64,000 bases of DNA from Paragonimus skrjabini miyazakii (GCA_014338405.1 JTDE01000155.1:236755-300754); one strand, 5' to 3'. Positions 49,326 to 60,000 are shown, numbered from the stretch's first letter. Translations and numbers: made by a program. Notes: generated from the sequence alone by a model not told the origin.

Positions 49326-49475
49326 ATGCTCAACAGTGGCGTTAGTGAATTCCAGCGTGAACGGTTTGAGAAATCCTGTCGGGGCAGTCGATTTCCTGGT
49401 TCATTTGATGGATTCCATATGAGACAGTGGGACGGGTTGGGTAATCGAGTCCAAATTTGAAACATCTGAGCTCCT
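49256..49475. repeat. Inverted repeat, arms of about 65-70 bp
   Basis: The left arm (49256-49325) and right arm (49406-49475) are reverse complements with few mismatches, sharing CATATGAGACAGTG, GGGTAATCGAGTCC and AAATTTGAAAYAT. The spacer is about 80 bases. The arms are the upstream segments of two SINE units in opposite orientation. Confidence 0.85.
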
Positions 49476-49477
49476 TG

Positions 49478-50308
49478 CGTAATAAGGCTCCTGGTCCAGA
49501 CCTCCTCTCTCCTTCTCTTTTCAAGGATGGTGGCGAGAGGTTGATATCAGAACTGACGCAACTCCTTCAGACGATCTGGAAGACTGAAAAGGTACCACGT
49601 GATTGGTGACTATCAACAATCATTCCCGTTTTCAAAAAGAGGGCCCGAAGTCAATGTGACAACCACAGGGGTATCAGTTTGGTGTCTATTGCGTCCAAGT
49701 TACTCACTGGTCTCGTTTTACGTCGGCTCACTAAACCCAGAGAAAACCAGATACGCGAAGAACCGGCAGGATTCTGATCCGGTCGAGGCTGCGTTGATCA
49801 TATTTTCACCTTGCGACGGATCTTGGAACATCGGCACTCTTACAGACAGCCAACAGTCGTGGTCTTTTTGGACCTGAAAGCTGCTTTCGATTCAGTTGCT
49901 CGTGACGTTCTCTGGAGCTGTCTTCTCCGCAAGGGAGTACCAAAGAAATACGCGAATCTATTGAGATCATTGTGTGATCACTCTGCAAGCAGGGTGAGAG
50001 TTTATGGACAACTGTCTCGGGCGTTCACCACTTCGAGTGGTGTTCGTCAGGGGTGTCCGATTTCCACCTTCCTGTTCAATTTTGTCATGGACGACATTCT
50101 AGAGGGTGCGCTTCGGGAATACAGTGGACTTGGTGTCGAGCTTCTTCCTGGCGCTAGATTGACCGATCTGGAGTATGCGGATGACATTGTCTTACTTAGC
50201 CCCTCCGCCGAAAACATGCAGACCATGCTGAACAGGTTGAGCGACCGAGCTGGTTTGTATGGAATGCGCTTTGCACCTTCAAAGTGCAAAGTGTTGCTTC
50301 AAGACTAG
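49478..50308 (+). pseudogene. RTE reverse transcriptase (interrupted)
   Basis: RT motifs in order: KAPGPD; an IIPVFKK-like stretch; NHRGISLVSIASKLL; an AGFxSGRGCVDHIF-type box with a TGA stop inside it (about 49774); FLDLKAAFDSVARDVLW; SGVRQGCPISTFLFNF; LTDLEYADDIVLLSPS with the YADD box intact; and LYGMRFAPSKCKVL. Frame changes near 49600-49660 and stops, including one after KVLLQD at 50306, break the product. The closest relative in this window is the copy at 17.5-18.8 kb. Confidence 0.85.
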
Positions 50309-51010
50309 GGCACTTCGACTCCTACTTTCTTCACCGCAGGTAATCCACTTGAGACTGTGGACAGTTTCACATACTTGGGTAGCACTATCTCGTCAGCCTG
50401 TAATATTGCTGATGAGATATCAGCGAGGATTGCAAAGACACGAGTTGCCTTTGCCAAACTGCGTCATCTGTGGCGTCAAAAAGACGTCCGGTTATCGCTG
50501 AAAAGAAGGGTATATAATGCCTGTGTGCGTTCCACCTTGCTCCATGGTTCGGAAACGTGGCCTGTTCACAAAGAAGATATTAACAGGCTTGCTGTGTTTG
50601 ACCATCGTTGTCTCCGCGAATTGGCCCATATTAATTGGACTGATCGCGTGAGCAATGCGGCAGTTCGTCGGCGCGTATTCTGGAACGCTCGGGATGCGCG
50701 ATCAGTTGGTCAGCTAATTACGTTGCACAGCTTGCGTTAGTTAGGTCACGTACTCCGTATGTCACCTAATCGTTCACCGTACCAGGCATTATACGCTGAG
50801 GCCACCAACAGTTGGTTAAAACCGCGTGGTGGTCAAGCAACAACGTGGTCACGAAATATGAAGACCTTGACTGCTCCACTGAGCAAAGTGTGTAGGTGTC
50901 GCCTGCCTGGATGGGGTCCTCGTGATCACTCAAACCGCTGGTTAGAGACGCTATCCGAGATGGCGATGTGTCACAGTCAATGGCGGACCTGTATCCATAC
51001 CATTTCTAGT
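50309..51010 (+). pseudogene. RTE C-terminal region (interrupted)
   Basis: In frame after the stop at 50306: ETVDSFTYLGSTISSACNIA, AKLRHLWRQKDVRLSLKRRV, HGSETWPVHKEDINRLAVFD and HRCLRELAHINWTDRVSNAA, then a premature stop at about 50738 (after LHSLR), followed in frame by LGHVLRMSPNRSPYQALYAE and GWGPRDHSNRWLETLSEMAM. The function of this segment in RTE proteins is not well defined. It retains the segment that the 17.5 kb copy has lost. Confidence 0.8.
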
Positions 51011-51156
51011 TCTTCCACTCAGTCTTGTTTTAATAATTTTCAATCTTCTTAGTAACGTTTTCTTCTAGGATATTCCACGTCACTGTTGAAGTGAGCGGCG
51101 GCCCGAGCCACAGTACCTTTTGGTCAGGCTCATGGCTATTGTGATGATGATGATCA

Positions 51157-51229
51157 TAGCTCAGTTGGTAGAACGCCTGCCGCGTTTGGGCATAGTGTTT
51201 CTGTCACTGGTTCGAATCCAGCCGAAGCC
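51157..51229 (+). tRNA. tRNA-like sequence, 5' end lost (SINE head)
   Basis: It starts at TAGCTCAGTTGGTAGAA immediately after the RTE tail and runs through GGTTCGAATCC to CGAAGCC, followed by CTGACTTTCCACAATTG, the same tail as the minus-strand unit at 49.2 kb. The 5' acceptor strand (GGCTTCG) is missing, apparently replaced by the RTE insertion. No anticodon can be assigned. Confidence 0.65.
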
Positions 51230-51259
51230 CTGACTTTCCACAATTGGGTCTCATCTAAA

Positions 51260-54200
51260 AAAGCGTCTGACCGGTTGAGCGACGTTCCCAACGGCAATAG
51301 CTAAAACAATGTTTTCCTAATGAGTGTAGCCTACAGTAGTGAAGAAGGCGTGGATTCACTATACAGCCACGAGTAAAGCTGCGATACTCACACCAACACA
51401 CTAACTTTGATGTTAGTGGTTTGTAGTAAATTTACATTCACAAGATAATGTGAACAGTTACGGTGGTACCAGTAAGGTAAATCTCACGTAGTAGGGAGTT
51501 TAGGATTTTGAGGACGTCCAAGGTGACCTTACCACAACCCTAAGGACTGTATTGGTGTACGGAAAAACAAACCTGCGCTAGCTAAAGATACAAACGGATG
51601 TGTTGTGCGCCAGCTTTCCTTCGTGAAGTAATTGACCAAAGCAAGCACGGAACAGCTGACGCATCGGGAAATCCGTGGTGAGTGGATTCATTCGACAGTC
51701 CACTCCTTGCTGAAGAAGTGGTTTGCCGGATTGGCTGAGGAGGTATGGTTGTGTGAATGTTCAACCCGTGTAGGCGTGGTGTTTTAACTGTTTTATACTT
51801 CATTCTGTTAATCTCACGTAACTGCTACATCAGACCGCACTGTACATTTTTGTTTGACTTGATAAAAGTAGACAGAACACCTGAATAAAACTCTTACGTG
51901 TATGTCTCAGTTCTTCCTCCGACGGTCGGTGATTGGCATCCAGCTAAAGCATTTCATCGTCAGGTTAATTTGCACATCTAGTGCTTCGCACCGATGTACT
52001 GACCTGGAGACAACCCCGGTCTGCTTGTTATACGATGTGTAAAATTCTTCCCAAAATCTTAGTTCACACTGTATGTAAGGTTGTAAGAATCTTTGTCCAC
52101 CGTCTGCTTGTTGCATACCATCGCGTTTGTTTCTTTGCATGCTTGTCGACCTATGCGCGCCAATGGCGCCACACACTTCTGGCTTGCTTGCGCGCTCGAC
52201 GGTCGGATTCTTTAACTCCGTGCGTATCGGTGTCGTTTAGCACTGGTTGAGACCTATTGTGATTGTAGTATACTATACGTTCGGTTTCCCGCAATTATTC
52301 ATATCCTTATTTCGCTTCTGGTACTCGTTGCGTATACCTTGGAAAGCGTTAATTTAGGGCACGTACGCATCAAACCATCAACTGCGCTTAGGACACTCCG
52401 ACTAGTTCCCCACCCAATATCAGTGGACGTTTCATCAACACTGTTCATTCTTGGTAAATCCTCTCCTTGACTTCACTCGTCATTTTGCATCGAGTTTTAC
52501 TGTAGGGAATTCATGTTTTCTATTACGCAGATAACCAGGTTTTGCAGATAGGAACGTTAGCTATGTTCAAAGCCGCATTAGACCTTGAACAATAATGACT
52601 ATATCCCTGCGTTGTGCGAAAACAGCAGCGTTGTAACCAGAAAAGTAGCCTTCCTGTACTCTCCTAGGATGGTACTTTAATAGCCAGGTGCTCCAACGAC
52701 GCATGCAGTGACAGAACACACCGTGGATGCAACCGTTCTTCCCACACCAGCAACGTAGGTTGGGCGGCTTCATTTTCACGGCGGCGAGATTGACTGGATC
52801 AGTACTCACCCAATCCACATGGGTTGGTGGTTTACTTTATGCCTGTTGTCAGCACTGAAGGACAGCGAATGTAAATTGCGGTGGCTGTCAGAATGACAAC
52901 ATGCTACTGGGTGGGCTTGACAGCCGAACGCGTTAACCGATTACGTCACAAGGGCTGGGGCGTCCGGTCTGAAATAGAAGTACTTGACAAATAGCATGGA
53001 TTCAATAATGAAGCGCAGTAGCCATGTGAATAGAGGCCAACAACAAGAAAAACAGACACAGCCACACTTACTAGCGGACTACATTGAGCCTGCCATAAAC
53101 AACTCGCGGATGAGTCATCACCGTCTAAATGCACGTGTACACCCTAATGCGACATGTTGGTCTGTTAAGTTCACTACGTGTCAGCAGTGATCGGTCAGGT
53201 CCGCTCATGAGGTCAATGAATACGAGTGTAAGCGATCATTTCTCTGCATCTTAAAATACAAGTGAACGTCAGTTTCTTCATATTCGTCGTTTTGCCAGCG
53301 CATAGTTAATTTTAAATGATCTCAAATAGTGTCCAAAGCGATTAACATCAAGCGATCTGGATGGCATCTGTGAACGGCCACCTTAGTCTATCCACAATCA
53401 ACTGAGTAAAGTCTGAATACATTCGCGAACGATAGGTGCATAATGCAATTTGATGATGTCCTGTTGAAGTTATATGCACGGACGTTCTGCAAGGGGAAAT
53501 ATTTTGTAAAAACATGTTAGGAAGTCCTGTACTGTTTGGAAATGAGGGAAAGTTTAGGCAAATCAACGGTTTGCCAGAAGGTCGAGCTGTAACTTATTGG
53601 AAATTATTTTTCACGGAAATATGATCTCACGTCCTTCTCTAAGAAGTCCACCCCAAGAGATGCCTGCATACCACGGTAAGACGTCTTGAGCATTCAGCAA
53701 CCCAGTAAAGTGGTACTGAATGGAAAACAGTCGACCGGAACATTTCTTCGCTAGTGAATGTGACACATGGACTATTTTTCTCTGGACTCCCGACACAAAA
53801 TTTGTGAACTCAGACGCGGTTACGACATTCGATGTGATGGACGTGAAACCCGAATCCTACTGAACACGAACGCGAGTAACTGATACGAACAATGGTGAAT
53901 GAATAACTGGAATAGAAATCCCTACCGAATGGCCCTCAAAGTGCCAATGACAAGAACCAATGAAAACATGGACAAAGCAAACGTCGGATAAGCAGTGTAT
54001 TTAGCCACCAGAAGCTTTGTAAAGTTACACGAGAAACTGATCGATATTTATGGAGAATTATTGACCTTGTGGCCGCATGGGGGCGCAAAAGTATACTTGG
54101 ATCACACCGATGCATATCTCAGTAACCACTCCAGATATATGATTTCTGATAGCACAATCGTATTTTTGGGGTCAAGTTTACCCTGACTCTAGCAGAAACT

Positions 54201-54520
54201 CCTTACTGATCGAAAAGATTGTTCTTTATGAATTTCTCGTAAAGTTGTTCTCGGTATGTTGTACTGTTCGGATAGAATTCAAATACTGTTCTTATTACTT
54301 CTTCTGAAGTTTTCGATCATTTAAAAAACATTTTATTCAGCTGCAGTTCCTCTTGATTGTTTGGCCTTCTTCCGGCTAGTAACAGAGCCTCTCATTCCCT
54401 TCATCTTTCGAGAATCTATTGATTTTTATCAGCAAATATTTTTGTTGAGGCGTCTATCAGTTGCATATGCACATCCTCTGTTTTCGTAAAAGCCTGGCAC
54501 AGAAGTAAACTAATTTGTCG
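51260..54520. other. No gene recognised
   Basis: A plus-strand run at about 51655-51785 reads LTHREIRGEWIHSTVHSLLK then KWFAGLAEEVWLC, with protein-like composition but an upstream stop and no splice context; the minus strand is open there as well. Another minus-strand frame (52567-52818) contains RCWCGKNGCIHGVFCHCMRR. Minor open segments at 53718-53873 and 53995-54186 (plus) are unassigned. Confidence 0.35.
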
Positions 54521-54527
54521 TTTCCAG

Positions 54528-54752
54528 TTTCATATCAACAGTGTCAAAAGGATTTTTCCAAATATGCCATGTACAGGTGAACACCACAACACAATTACAT
54601 TAGTTGAACGTCCACGAAAAACAGTTGTACACCTCATTGTCTGTGTAAAATCTCACCCATGCTGTTTGCGTTTTACCAACGTGACAGTTAGAGACGAACT
54701 ATCAGTTGGCTCTCAATTTAGAATAATACCTAACGTGCCATCAGATAACTAG
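54528..54752 (+). CDS. Possible terminal exon, 74 codons, CC-containing
   Basis: The acceptor TTTGTCGTTTCCAG opens, in phase 0, FHINSVKRIFPNMPCTGEHH, then VERPRKTVVHLIVCVKSHPC, CLRFTNVTVRDELSVGSQFR and IIPNVPSDN with a stop. The layout (hydrophobic strand, CC pair, short strands, Pro-containing polar tail) parallels the minus-strand terminal exon at 40727-40944, and an NVT glycosylation site follows the CC. It may be a paralogous secreted protein. The preceding exon was not identified. Confidence 0.42.
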   Translation, partial: FHINSVKRIFPNMPCTGEHHNTITLVERPRKTVVHLIVCVKSHPCCLRFTNVTVRDELSVGSQFRIIPNVPSDN

Positions 54753-54759
54753 TTACAAC

Positions 54760-56400
54760 ACAGACTGACGCCATTTGCGTCTATCTGCCTGGACAATGAT
54801 GATTAGCCGGTTCGATTTCATCATCTCATCAACCTAAACTTATAGTCGTGATGTAGTTGATCAGTGGCATTTCTCCCCTTCTAGAGAACAGCATGATGTG
54901 CCCATTTCATCTGTTCGTTTCAGTTAAGTAGTCTATCGTGGCTAGTTGCCACGTTTGCACAGCCAAGTATGGCCATGATAAAGAAGATGAACACTATCGC
55001 GTAAGTTGGGAGCTCAAATACTCTTGAGAACTCTCAGAGTCCGGTTTCAGCCGAGCGGCCTCACTTGACACTGATAAACACGTAAGCACAGCACGGGTAT
55101 GTCGTTTAACATATTTGGTAATTGATCACATTTTAAGGGTGCCACATTTGGAGGCCCATTGTACAGTGACAATCAATGTTTGCGTTAGTTTTTTATAAAA
55201 TTTAAAACTGCAACTTTCAATCGATGTAGTTAAAACTCGGCTGAACGTATATTCCTTAGTACTCACTAAGTTTAAATAGCACGGATGGTTACATGTTGTA
55301 CTGATCATATCAGGCGAGATGAAGTCCGTGTCACCTGTGACAATGCGATCTGAAAGTGGGAAAATGATGCATGTGTAAATTGGTTAGCATGACTTCATTT
55401 CATCAGCTAATAAACGTTCCATTAAGTTTAATAACTGTAGCTGAAATGGAGCTACTCGTTGCAGACAAGAAAATGCACTACTTCTTACATACTCATTACC
55501 AGTTACATTCTTTGGTTGCAGTTGCTTTCTGGAAGAAGTGGTTCGGTCTTACACTTTCTTATCTTATTGTGATGAGAAAGTTTTAAGTGAATATGATACA
55601 ACTGTCGAATTAAATGCAAATTTTTGTATCGGGTTTTGCACCAACATTGATTGTATAACTTGAATATCATGCCACTCCTTGTTGCTTGACTATTCAGTTG
55701 AAGGTCACACTAAGTCTTTAGTCTTGTTTATCTGTAAGACCTGAAGATTTTAGTTCAACCTCGAGCGTCACGCCAGAACATTCCTACACTTTACAGCACA
55801 GTTACCATAGTTACAGTATGAAAGATTCAGTATGTGGGGGTGGTCATCTAGACAATGGTCCTGTATTCGATTAACAAATCAGTGTGATTGAGATGAAGAT
55901 GATGTTCAACGCCGAAGATAGTGAGATGGTAAATCACAATGAAGGGTAACACTGTCGCAACATTCATTAGGAGGTGTCACTCTTATAACGGATATGACGT
56001 GTGATTCCCGCTAGCACACACTAACCGGTCCACGTGTTTTCAAGTCAATTGAGGGATTGCAATGGGAAGTCCACTTTACAGAGACAAGCAAACTGTCTGA
56101 TGTATAGGGAAAGTGGCCAACTAATAAATCCTAGTTACGAAATTTTCTTGTATTATGAAGGTGTCCGGTACGAGGAGGTCCACTATGAGGTGAGAGGAAA
56201 GTGAACCACATCACTTCAAAACTTGTGCACATGTTGTTAACATGCAAGCGACGAGCTGCTTGTTCACATGTACGAACCGTGACAAAATCATACGACCACC
56301 TCATATTGTTACAACACATCGTCCAGTAACAAGTAAAATATAGTAAACCGATGAATACTATTAAAAAGTCCGAGTGAGCCCGGGTGAGGTTTATAAGGAA
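54760..56400. other. No gene recognised
   Basis: At 54969 a short frame starting MAMIKKMNTIA runs into a canonical GTAAGTTGG donor, which could be a very short first coding exon, but nothing supports it further. A 71-codon frame at 55371-55586 is unassigned. Confidence 0.4.
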
Positions 56401-56410
56401 GTGAATATTT

Positions 56411-56833
56411 ATGAAGACAAAAAGGACAGCTGCGACGAAATTACACGGTCAACCCAGACTGCTATGTTTTCTTCGGTATGATCTGCTTGCCCTATGTTGT
56501 ATGGTCCCACGGATGTGCTATGAGAAGCGGATATGCGTTATCGCCCAGCCACTAAGGCAATCACCGGGCCGAATTGTTAATGGTTTAGATGTGAACCAGT
56601 TTTCTTCCTACCAAGCCCCATGTGGTTATCGCTTTATAATACAAGGTCCAGGTCATTCTCGTGAAAACTCAACTGATCGATTTAGACAGTGGGAAGGTAC
56701 TAGTGTTTTAATAAATGCAGCCAAACAAACTACGATAAGAAAATCGTATCATTGTGGTATTCGATACGTTGACCTACTGAATATTTCAGTCCCATACCAA
56801 GTGGTGGGCGACATAATACGCTCCAGGTTTTGA
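56411..56833 (+). CDS. 140-codon frame, partly CUB-like
   Basis: The first third is basic and unremarkable. The rest reads FSSYQAPCGYRFIIQGPGHS, then QWEGTSVLINAAKQTTI and HCGIRYVDLLNISVPYQVVG, and ends DIIRSRF. A Cys followed by YxFIIxGP resembles the C-x-Y-x-I-x-x-P strand of CUB domains, and the HCGIRYVDLLNIS run looks like another extracellular strand. No acceptor was defined, so the true exon probably starts inside the frame. Stand-alone gene status is doubtful. Confidence 0.35.
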   Translation: MKTKRTAATKLHGQPRLLCFLRYDLLALCCMVPRMCYEKRICVIAQPLRQSPGRIVNGLDVNQFSSYQAPCGYRFIIQGPGHSRENSTDRFRQWEGTSVLINAAKQTTIRKSYHCGIRYVDLLNISVPYQVVGDIIRSRF

Positions 56834-56900
56834 ACATGGGAGACGGTATGTTGATTACCATGCATTAGGATTAATTTGCTGGCAATAACGGCTGAAAATA

Positions 56901-56911
56901 CCCCCCCCCCC
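56901..56911. repeat. Poly-C run (11)
   Basis: Eleven C, then a G and three more C. Such homopolymers are error-prone in assembly. Confidence 0.9.
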
Positions 56912-57433
56912 GCCCAAACGATCAGTGAACGTCTGTCGTTAATCTACTAATTACAAGCCACTTACTACATGCTGTAAACTTGGCATTGTTACCTCCATTA
57001 ATCCGACAAATTGGAGTTAAATATCGCTCACATTTGATCAAAAGCGTTTCATCTAAGTAGTCTTTTCCGTCAGCATCTTTCATAAAGAAGTATTTGACCT
57101 GAGTGACGCCCTTGTTAGATCTTTCCAGTATTACCTGTCCATGTCACAGTCGAGAGTAGATTTCCGATCACGCCTTCATGAAATGGCTGTGTTGACCACT
57201 GTACCAATGACCTCATATTATGCACGGCGGAATTATCAGATTTGAATGCTCAACCACGCCCGCTAGTGAGTAGCGATCAGGTTGCCCGATCACCTTGATT
57301 GAAGACACAATTGTCGTCTGTTAACTCCAGTCAGCAACTCCATGATTAGGGCTGTCGGGATAGTTTGAAACTTGTGATCTCAATAAACCTTCTGGGCGCA
57401 ATTGACTGAGCGTTCTGATGTGGTAATCTGATG

Positions 57434-57605
57434 GTACCTAATGTGAAGTCAGTGGTACAGTGGTCAACATAGTTGCCTCATGAAAACGTGGTCGGAGTTT
57501 TATTCTCAGTTTTCGCAAGGCTGCGTACTGCTGACGAGTTCTGACAAGAACGAAACTCAAATTTAGCTCTACTTTTCGAAAATGGTTAGCTAGAAAGTTT
57601 ATGGG
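57434..57605 (+). repeat. Hammerhead SINE, 5' part of an interrupted copy
   Basis: It matches the copy at 3665 from its GTACCTAATGTGAAGTCAGT start through a degraded tRNA-like head, the ribozyme (57525-57570) and the TCGAAAATGGTTAGCTAGAA segment, and stops matching at GTTTATGGG. The remaining 3' part of the same family resumes at 58361 after about 750 bases. Confidence 0.7.
57525..57570 (+). ncRNA. Hammerhead ribozyme core, second copy
   Basis: The core CTGACGA (57531-57537), a perfect five-pair stem II GTTCT/AGAAC with loop GACA (57538-57551), and GAAA (57552-57555) are intact. Stem II differs in sequence from the 3.7 kb copy but still pairs. The cleavage triplet is ATT instead of GTC and stem I is weak, so this copy is probably inactive. 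Confidence 0.7.
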
Positions 57606-57866
57606 AAGTTTATAGTAATGAAGTGCAGCCAAAATGATTAACAGTACTTCACTAAACGCTAGAAGTTTTAGGTTACTACTATGTAACAACGCCTTAAACG
57701 CCTTGGGTGAGTCAATTAGGTAACCGGCTGTTGGGTGTGTTTGGCGGCCAGTCAAGCCTGGATCGTTGAGTCTGCGATAGTCAAAATTTCAGTTTATGAC
57801 ATCATAGTTGATGACCATTGAAGACTATATCCCGCCATACGTTGGTGCGAACACCGATCTGTTTAG

Positions 57867-57967
57867 CCAAAGTAGACATCACTGCAACGGCAGGTGAACC
57901 GATATATTACGAAGGACAACTCAATCAGTTCAGTGCATATCACTGCGATGCAGAACCAAACTCCTAG
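57867..57967 (+). CDS. Possible terminal exon, 32 codons
   Basis: The acceptor GATCTGTTTAG opens, in phase 1, KVDITATAGEPIYYEGQLNQ then FSAYHCDAEPNS and a stop. The composition is protein-like and beta-rich. It lies inside the segment that appears to interrupt a SINE, so it could also be part of an inserted element. No family is recognised. Confidence 0.25.
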
Positions 57968-58186
57968 AGCATATTGCACAGTGAAGCAACTAGATAATTG
58001 CGACGGCACGCTAATGTCTGTTTGTGATTAAAAATGCTTGTTAAATTATCACCTTTGGATTGAATTTGTAGAAATGTATTCTGCTCTACACTGCAGCTGG
58101 CAACTTTTGAAGATTTCTTCTTACTGTGATTATCCACGCGTTTTTCCAGATGACCATTAATCATCAATCTTTCTAATATGCTCTCA

Positions 58187-58352
58187 TTTAATATATATTG
58201 AACATCATTTTAAACTGATCGCAGCTGTCACATTCTCATAGACTTTCCAGTCGGCCTGTTTCGAAAAGAAGCACTAGAATCGAGTTTCGCTTTCATTAGA
58301 CCATGTCAGTAGTGCATATCCTTGCCACTGTCAGGACTAGAACTCCGACTAC
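58187..58352 (-). repeat. Hammerhead SINE, minus-strand copy lacking the 5' head
   Basis: On the minus strand it matches the 3.7 kb copy from the B-box region (GGAGTTCTAGTCC) through the ribozyme (58315-58271; core CTGACAT, GCGAAAC, stem I GCACTA/TAGTGC kept) to GATGTTCAATATATAT. The core G is changed and the triplet is TTC, so it is unlikely to cleave. It sits head-on against the plus-strand 3' fragment at 58361. Confidence 0.75.
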
Positions 58353-58360
58353 GGTTTCAT

Positions 58361-58440
58361 GGGAATGCGACAGCTGTGATCAATTGTGAGTGATATTCAA
58401 TCTATATGAAAACTAAAATCTGCTACTACCCACCAGTAAA
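58361..58440 (+). repeat. Hammerhead SINE, 3' part
   Basis: GGGAATGCGACAGCTGTGAT, then TGATATTCAATCTATATGAA and a CTACTACCCACCAGTAAA tail match the 3' end of the family. Its 5' part is probably the fragment at 57434-57605. Confidence 0.8.
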
Positions 58441-58588
58441 GCTCACGTTTGTTGTCCAAATCTTCTTGACTCTTTGAAATTAGATTTTCACCAATCTTCG
58501 TCTGTAAACATTCGTTGGGAAACTAAGGCACTCCACATATTGCCCCCTTTTTGTAGATTTGGGATAAACAAATCGTTGTAACCTGCAG

Positions 58589-58761
58589 TCTTGATATCGG
58601 GTGATAAGAACGTCTATGAAAATCTGACGGTTGTTGATATCCACCTCATGTGCTTCAGTGACGTTTGGGTGAATGGAGTCTGCACCATCACAAAGAACGA
58701 AAGAATATCTCTAGATGGCTTTAGTGTTCCGAACATTCAACAAGGGCATGAATGTGACTAA
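58589..58761 (+). CDS. Possible terminal exon, 56 codons
   Basis: A short acceptor (TTGTAACCTGCAG) opens, in phase 1, LISGDKNVYENLTVVDIHLM, CFSDVWVNGVCTITKNERIS and LDGFSVPNIQQGHECD, then a stop. An NLT glycosylation site, three cysteines and alternating hydrophobic strands suit an extracellular protein. The ENLTVVDIHLMC run aligns by eye with NESLQVSIISLRCC of the minus-strand exon at 40.7 kb, and both are terminal exons entered in phase 1. Probably a related module; function unknown. Confidence 0.45.
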
Positions 58762-58769
58762 AAAACATT

Positions 58770-59990
58770 TGTTAGGGGAAAGTAAATAAAATCGACGCCA
58801 CTTTTGAACGTACTGTAAGCGAACTCCAACTTGCAAAAGGTGACAGTGAAAGGTCGAGTGTATCTTCAACTCACTTTAACTTGTTAACATATTCAACAAC
58901 TCACTTATCGAAACGTAAGTCTGACCTCTCCTCTTCCTTCGTTGAACAACTGATTCTGTTTACTTACAGTGCTTAATATGCAGCTTTGTTTGGCACATTG
59001 CCGCATACAGCCACTGTAGCTCGTCGAAGCAATACGTATTAGTTGTGGTCGGTTATCAAACGGCCTACAAAAGTGATCAGAAATACTTTCAGGAAAAGCT
59101 TTTTAGTAAAACTCACGGTAGCTCATGACCTTCGAGGTTTCAACAGAGTATGTTACGATCACATGTTTACTGGCTTAAAGCCGTTATTAGTTTGCATTCT
59201 ATGCAAACGGCAGAAACTCTTTAAAGGACTGTATTTTCTGATAGCGTTCTTTCTCTAACACTTTCCCGGATTAAGTTCATTAGGTGAGCCAATAGTTTAA
59301 GTTGGCTTCGTTCTTTGCTTACAAACTCCAGCAATAAAGCGTTGGTTTTTAAGTGGACTATATACGTGCATATATTCAGTGAAATGCGGGTTTTCGAGGA
59401 CGAGTACATTGTAAAAAGCCTATATTTAGATTATGACGTTGTGTTTGTGAGTAAAACAGTTGAACTTTATTAGCAGGGATTTCCAATGCGAATGTGACCG
59501 TAAATTCAGATCGTAAAATGGTTATCACTGCAAATTTTACCAGGTAAATATAGGTTGCTATGCATAACAACTATTTTTAAATTCCGAACACATTTTCATT
59601 TTTTCTTTACCTGAGTTCCAATACAGTTTGTAGCAGTTCACAACTTAGAGGATTAATCGAGGCAGTTTCAAATTGTACATTCAATAGATAATTCATGATG
59701 ATGAAAGTTGTATACGCGTCAAGGCCGCCTGTGTGTCCCACGTTCGTGTTAGGACTCAAGCCGCGTTCTGAATGGTTGCTCCTTCAACGACCAACGACTC
59801 ATTCGGCCACGGACATAAGTATGAAGCTATCGCTTGTACGTGGGACAATATAGTATGTACTTCTACTGAGTCACGTGTTCTCCCTACCGTTGTTATAGCA
59901 TTTGTGATTTACTGTTGACTGCACCCGAATACGAACAAAACAATAACCGAATAAAAGTAGCAACCAGTGAAGGACACATTTTGCTGTGAA
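58770..59990. other. No gene recognised
   Basis: Short frames only; AT-rich towards 59.6 kb. Confidence 0.5.
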
Positions 59991-60000
59991 TTGTTCCTTT

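Larger units (their letters stand above)
49478..51152 (+). mobile_element. RTE-clade retrotransposon, 5'-truncated, inserted in a SINE
   Basis: The copy starts in the linker before the RT domain (RNKAPGPD, about 49475-49500), covers the whole RT and the downstream region, and ends with a GTGATGATGATGAT tail (51141-51154). Its left flank is a SINE upstream segment and its right flank is the tRNA-like part of a SINE, in the same order as the uninterrupted unit on the other strand. It therefore appears to have inserted into a plus-strand SINE, with loss of about seven target bases. No APE endonuclease region is present. At least three in-frame stops make it non-autonomous. Confidence 0.85.

Noticed and set aside
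41746..57967. A cluster of ML/NPC2-type lipid-binding genes suggested by DC...V.V..P...G patterns
   Set aside because: The matching stretches are only about thirty residues long and lack the later conserved cysteines. Some of the same exons fit CUB-like strands better.
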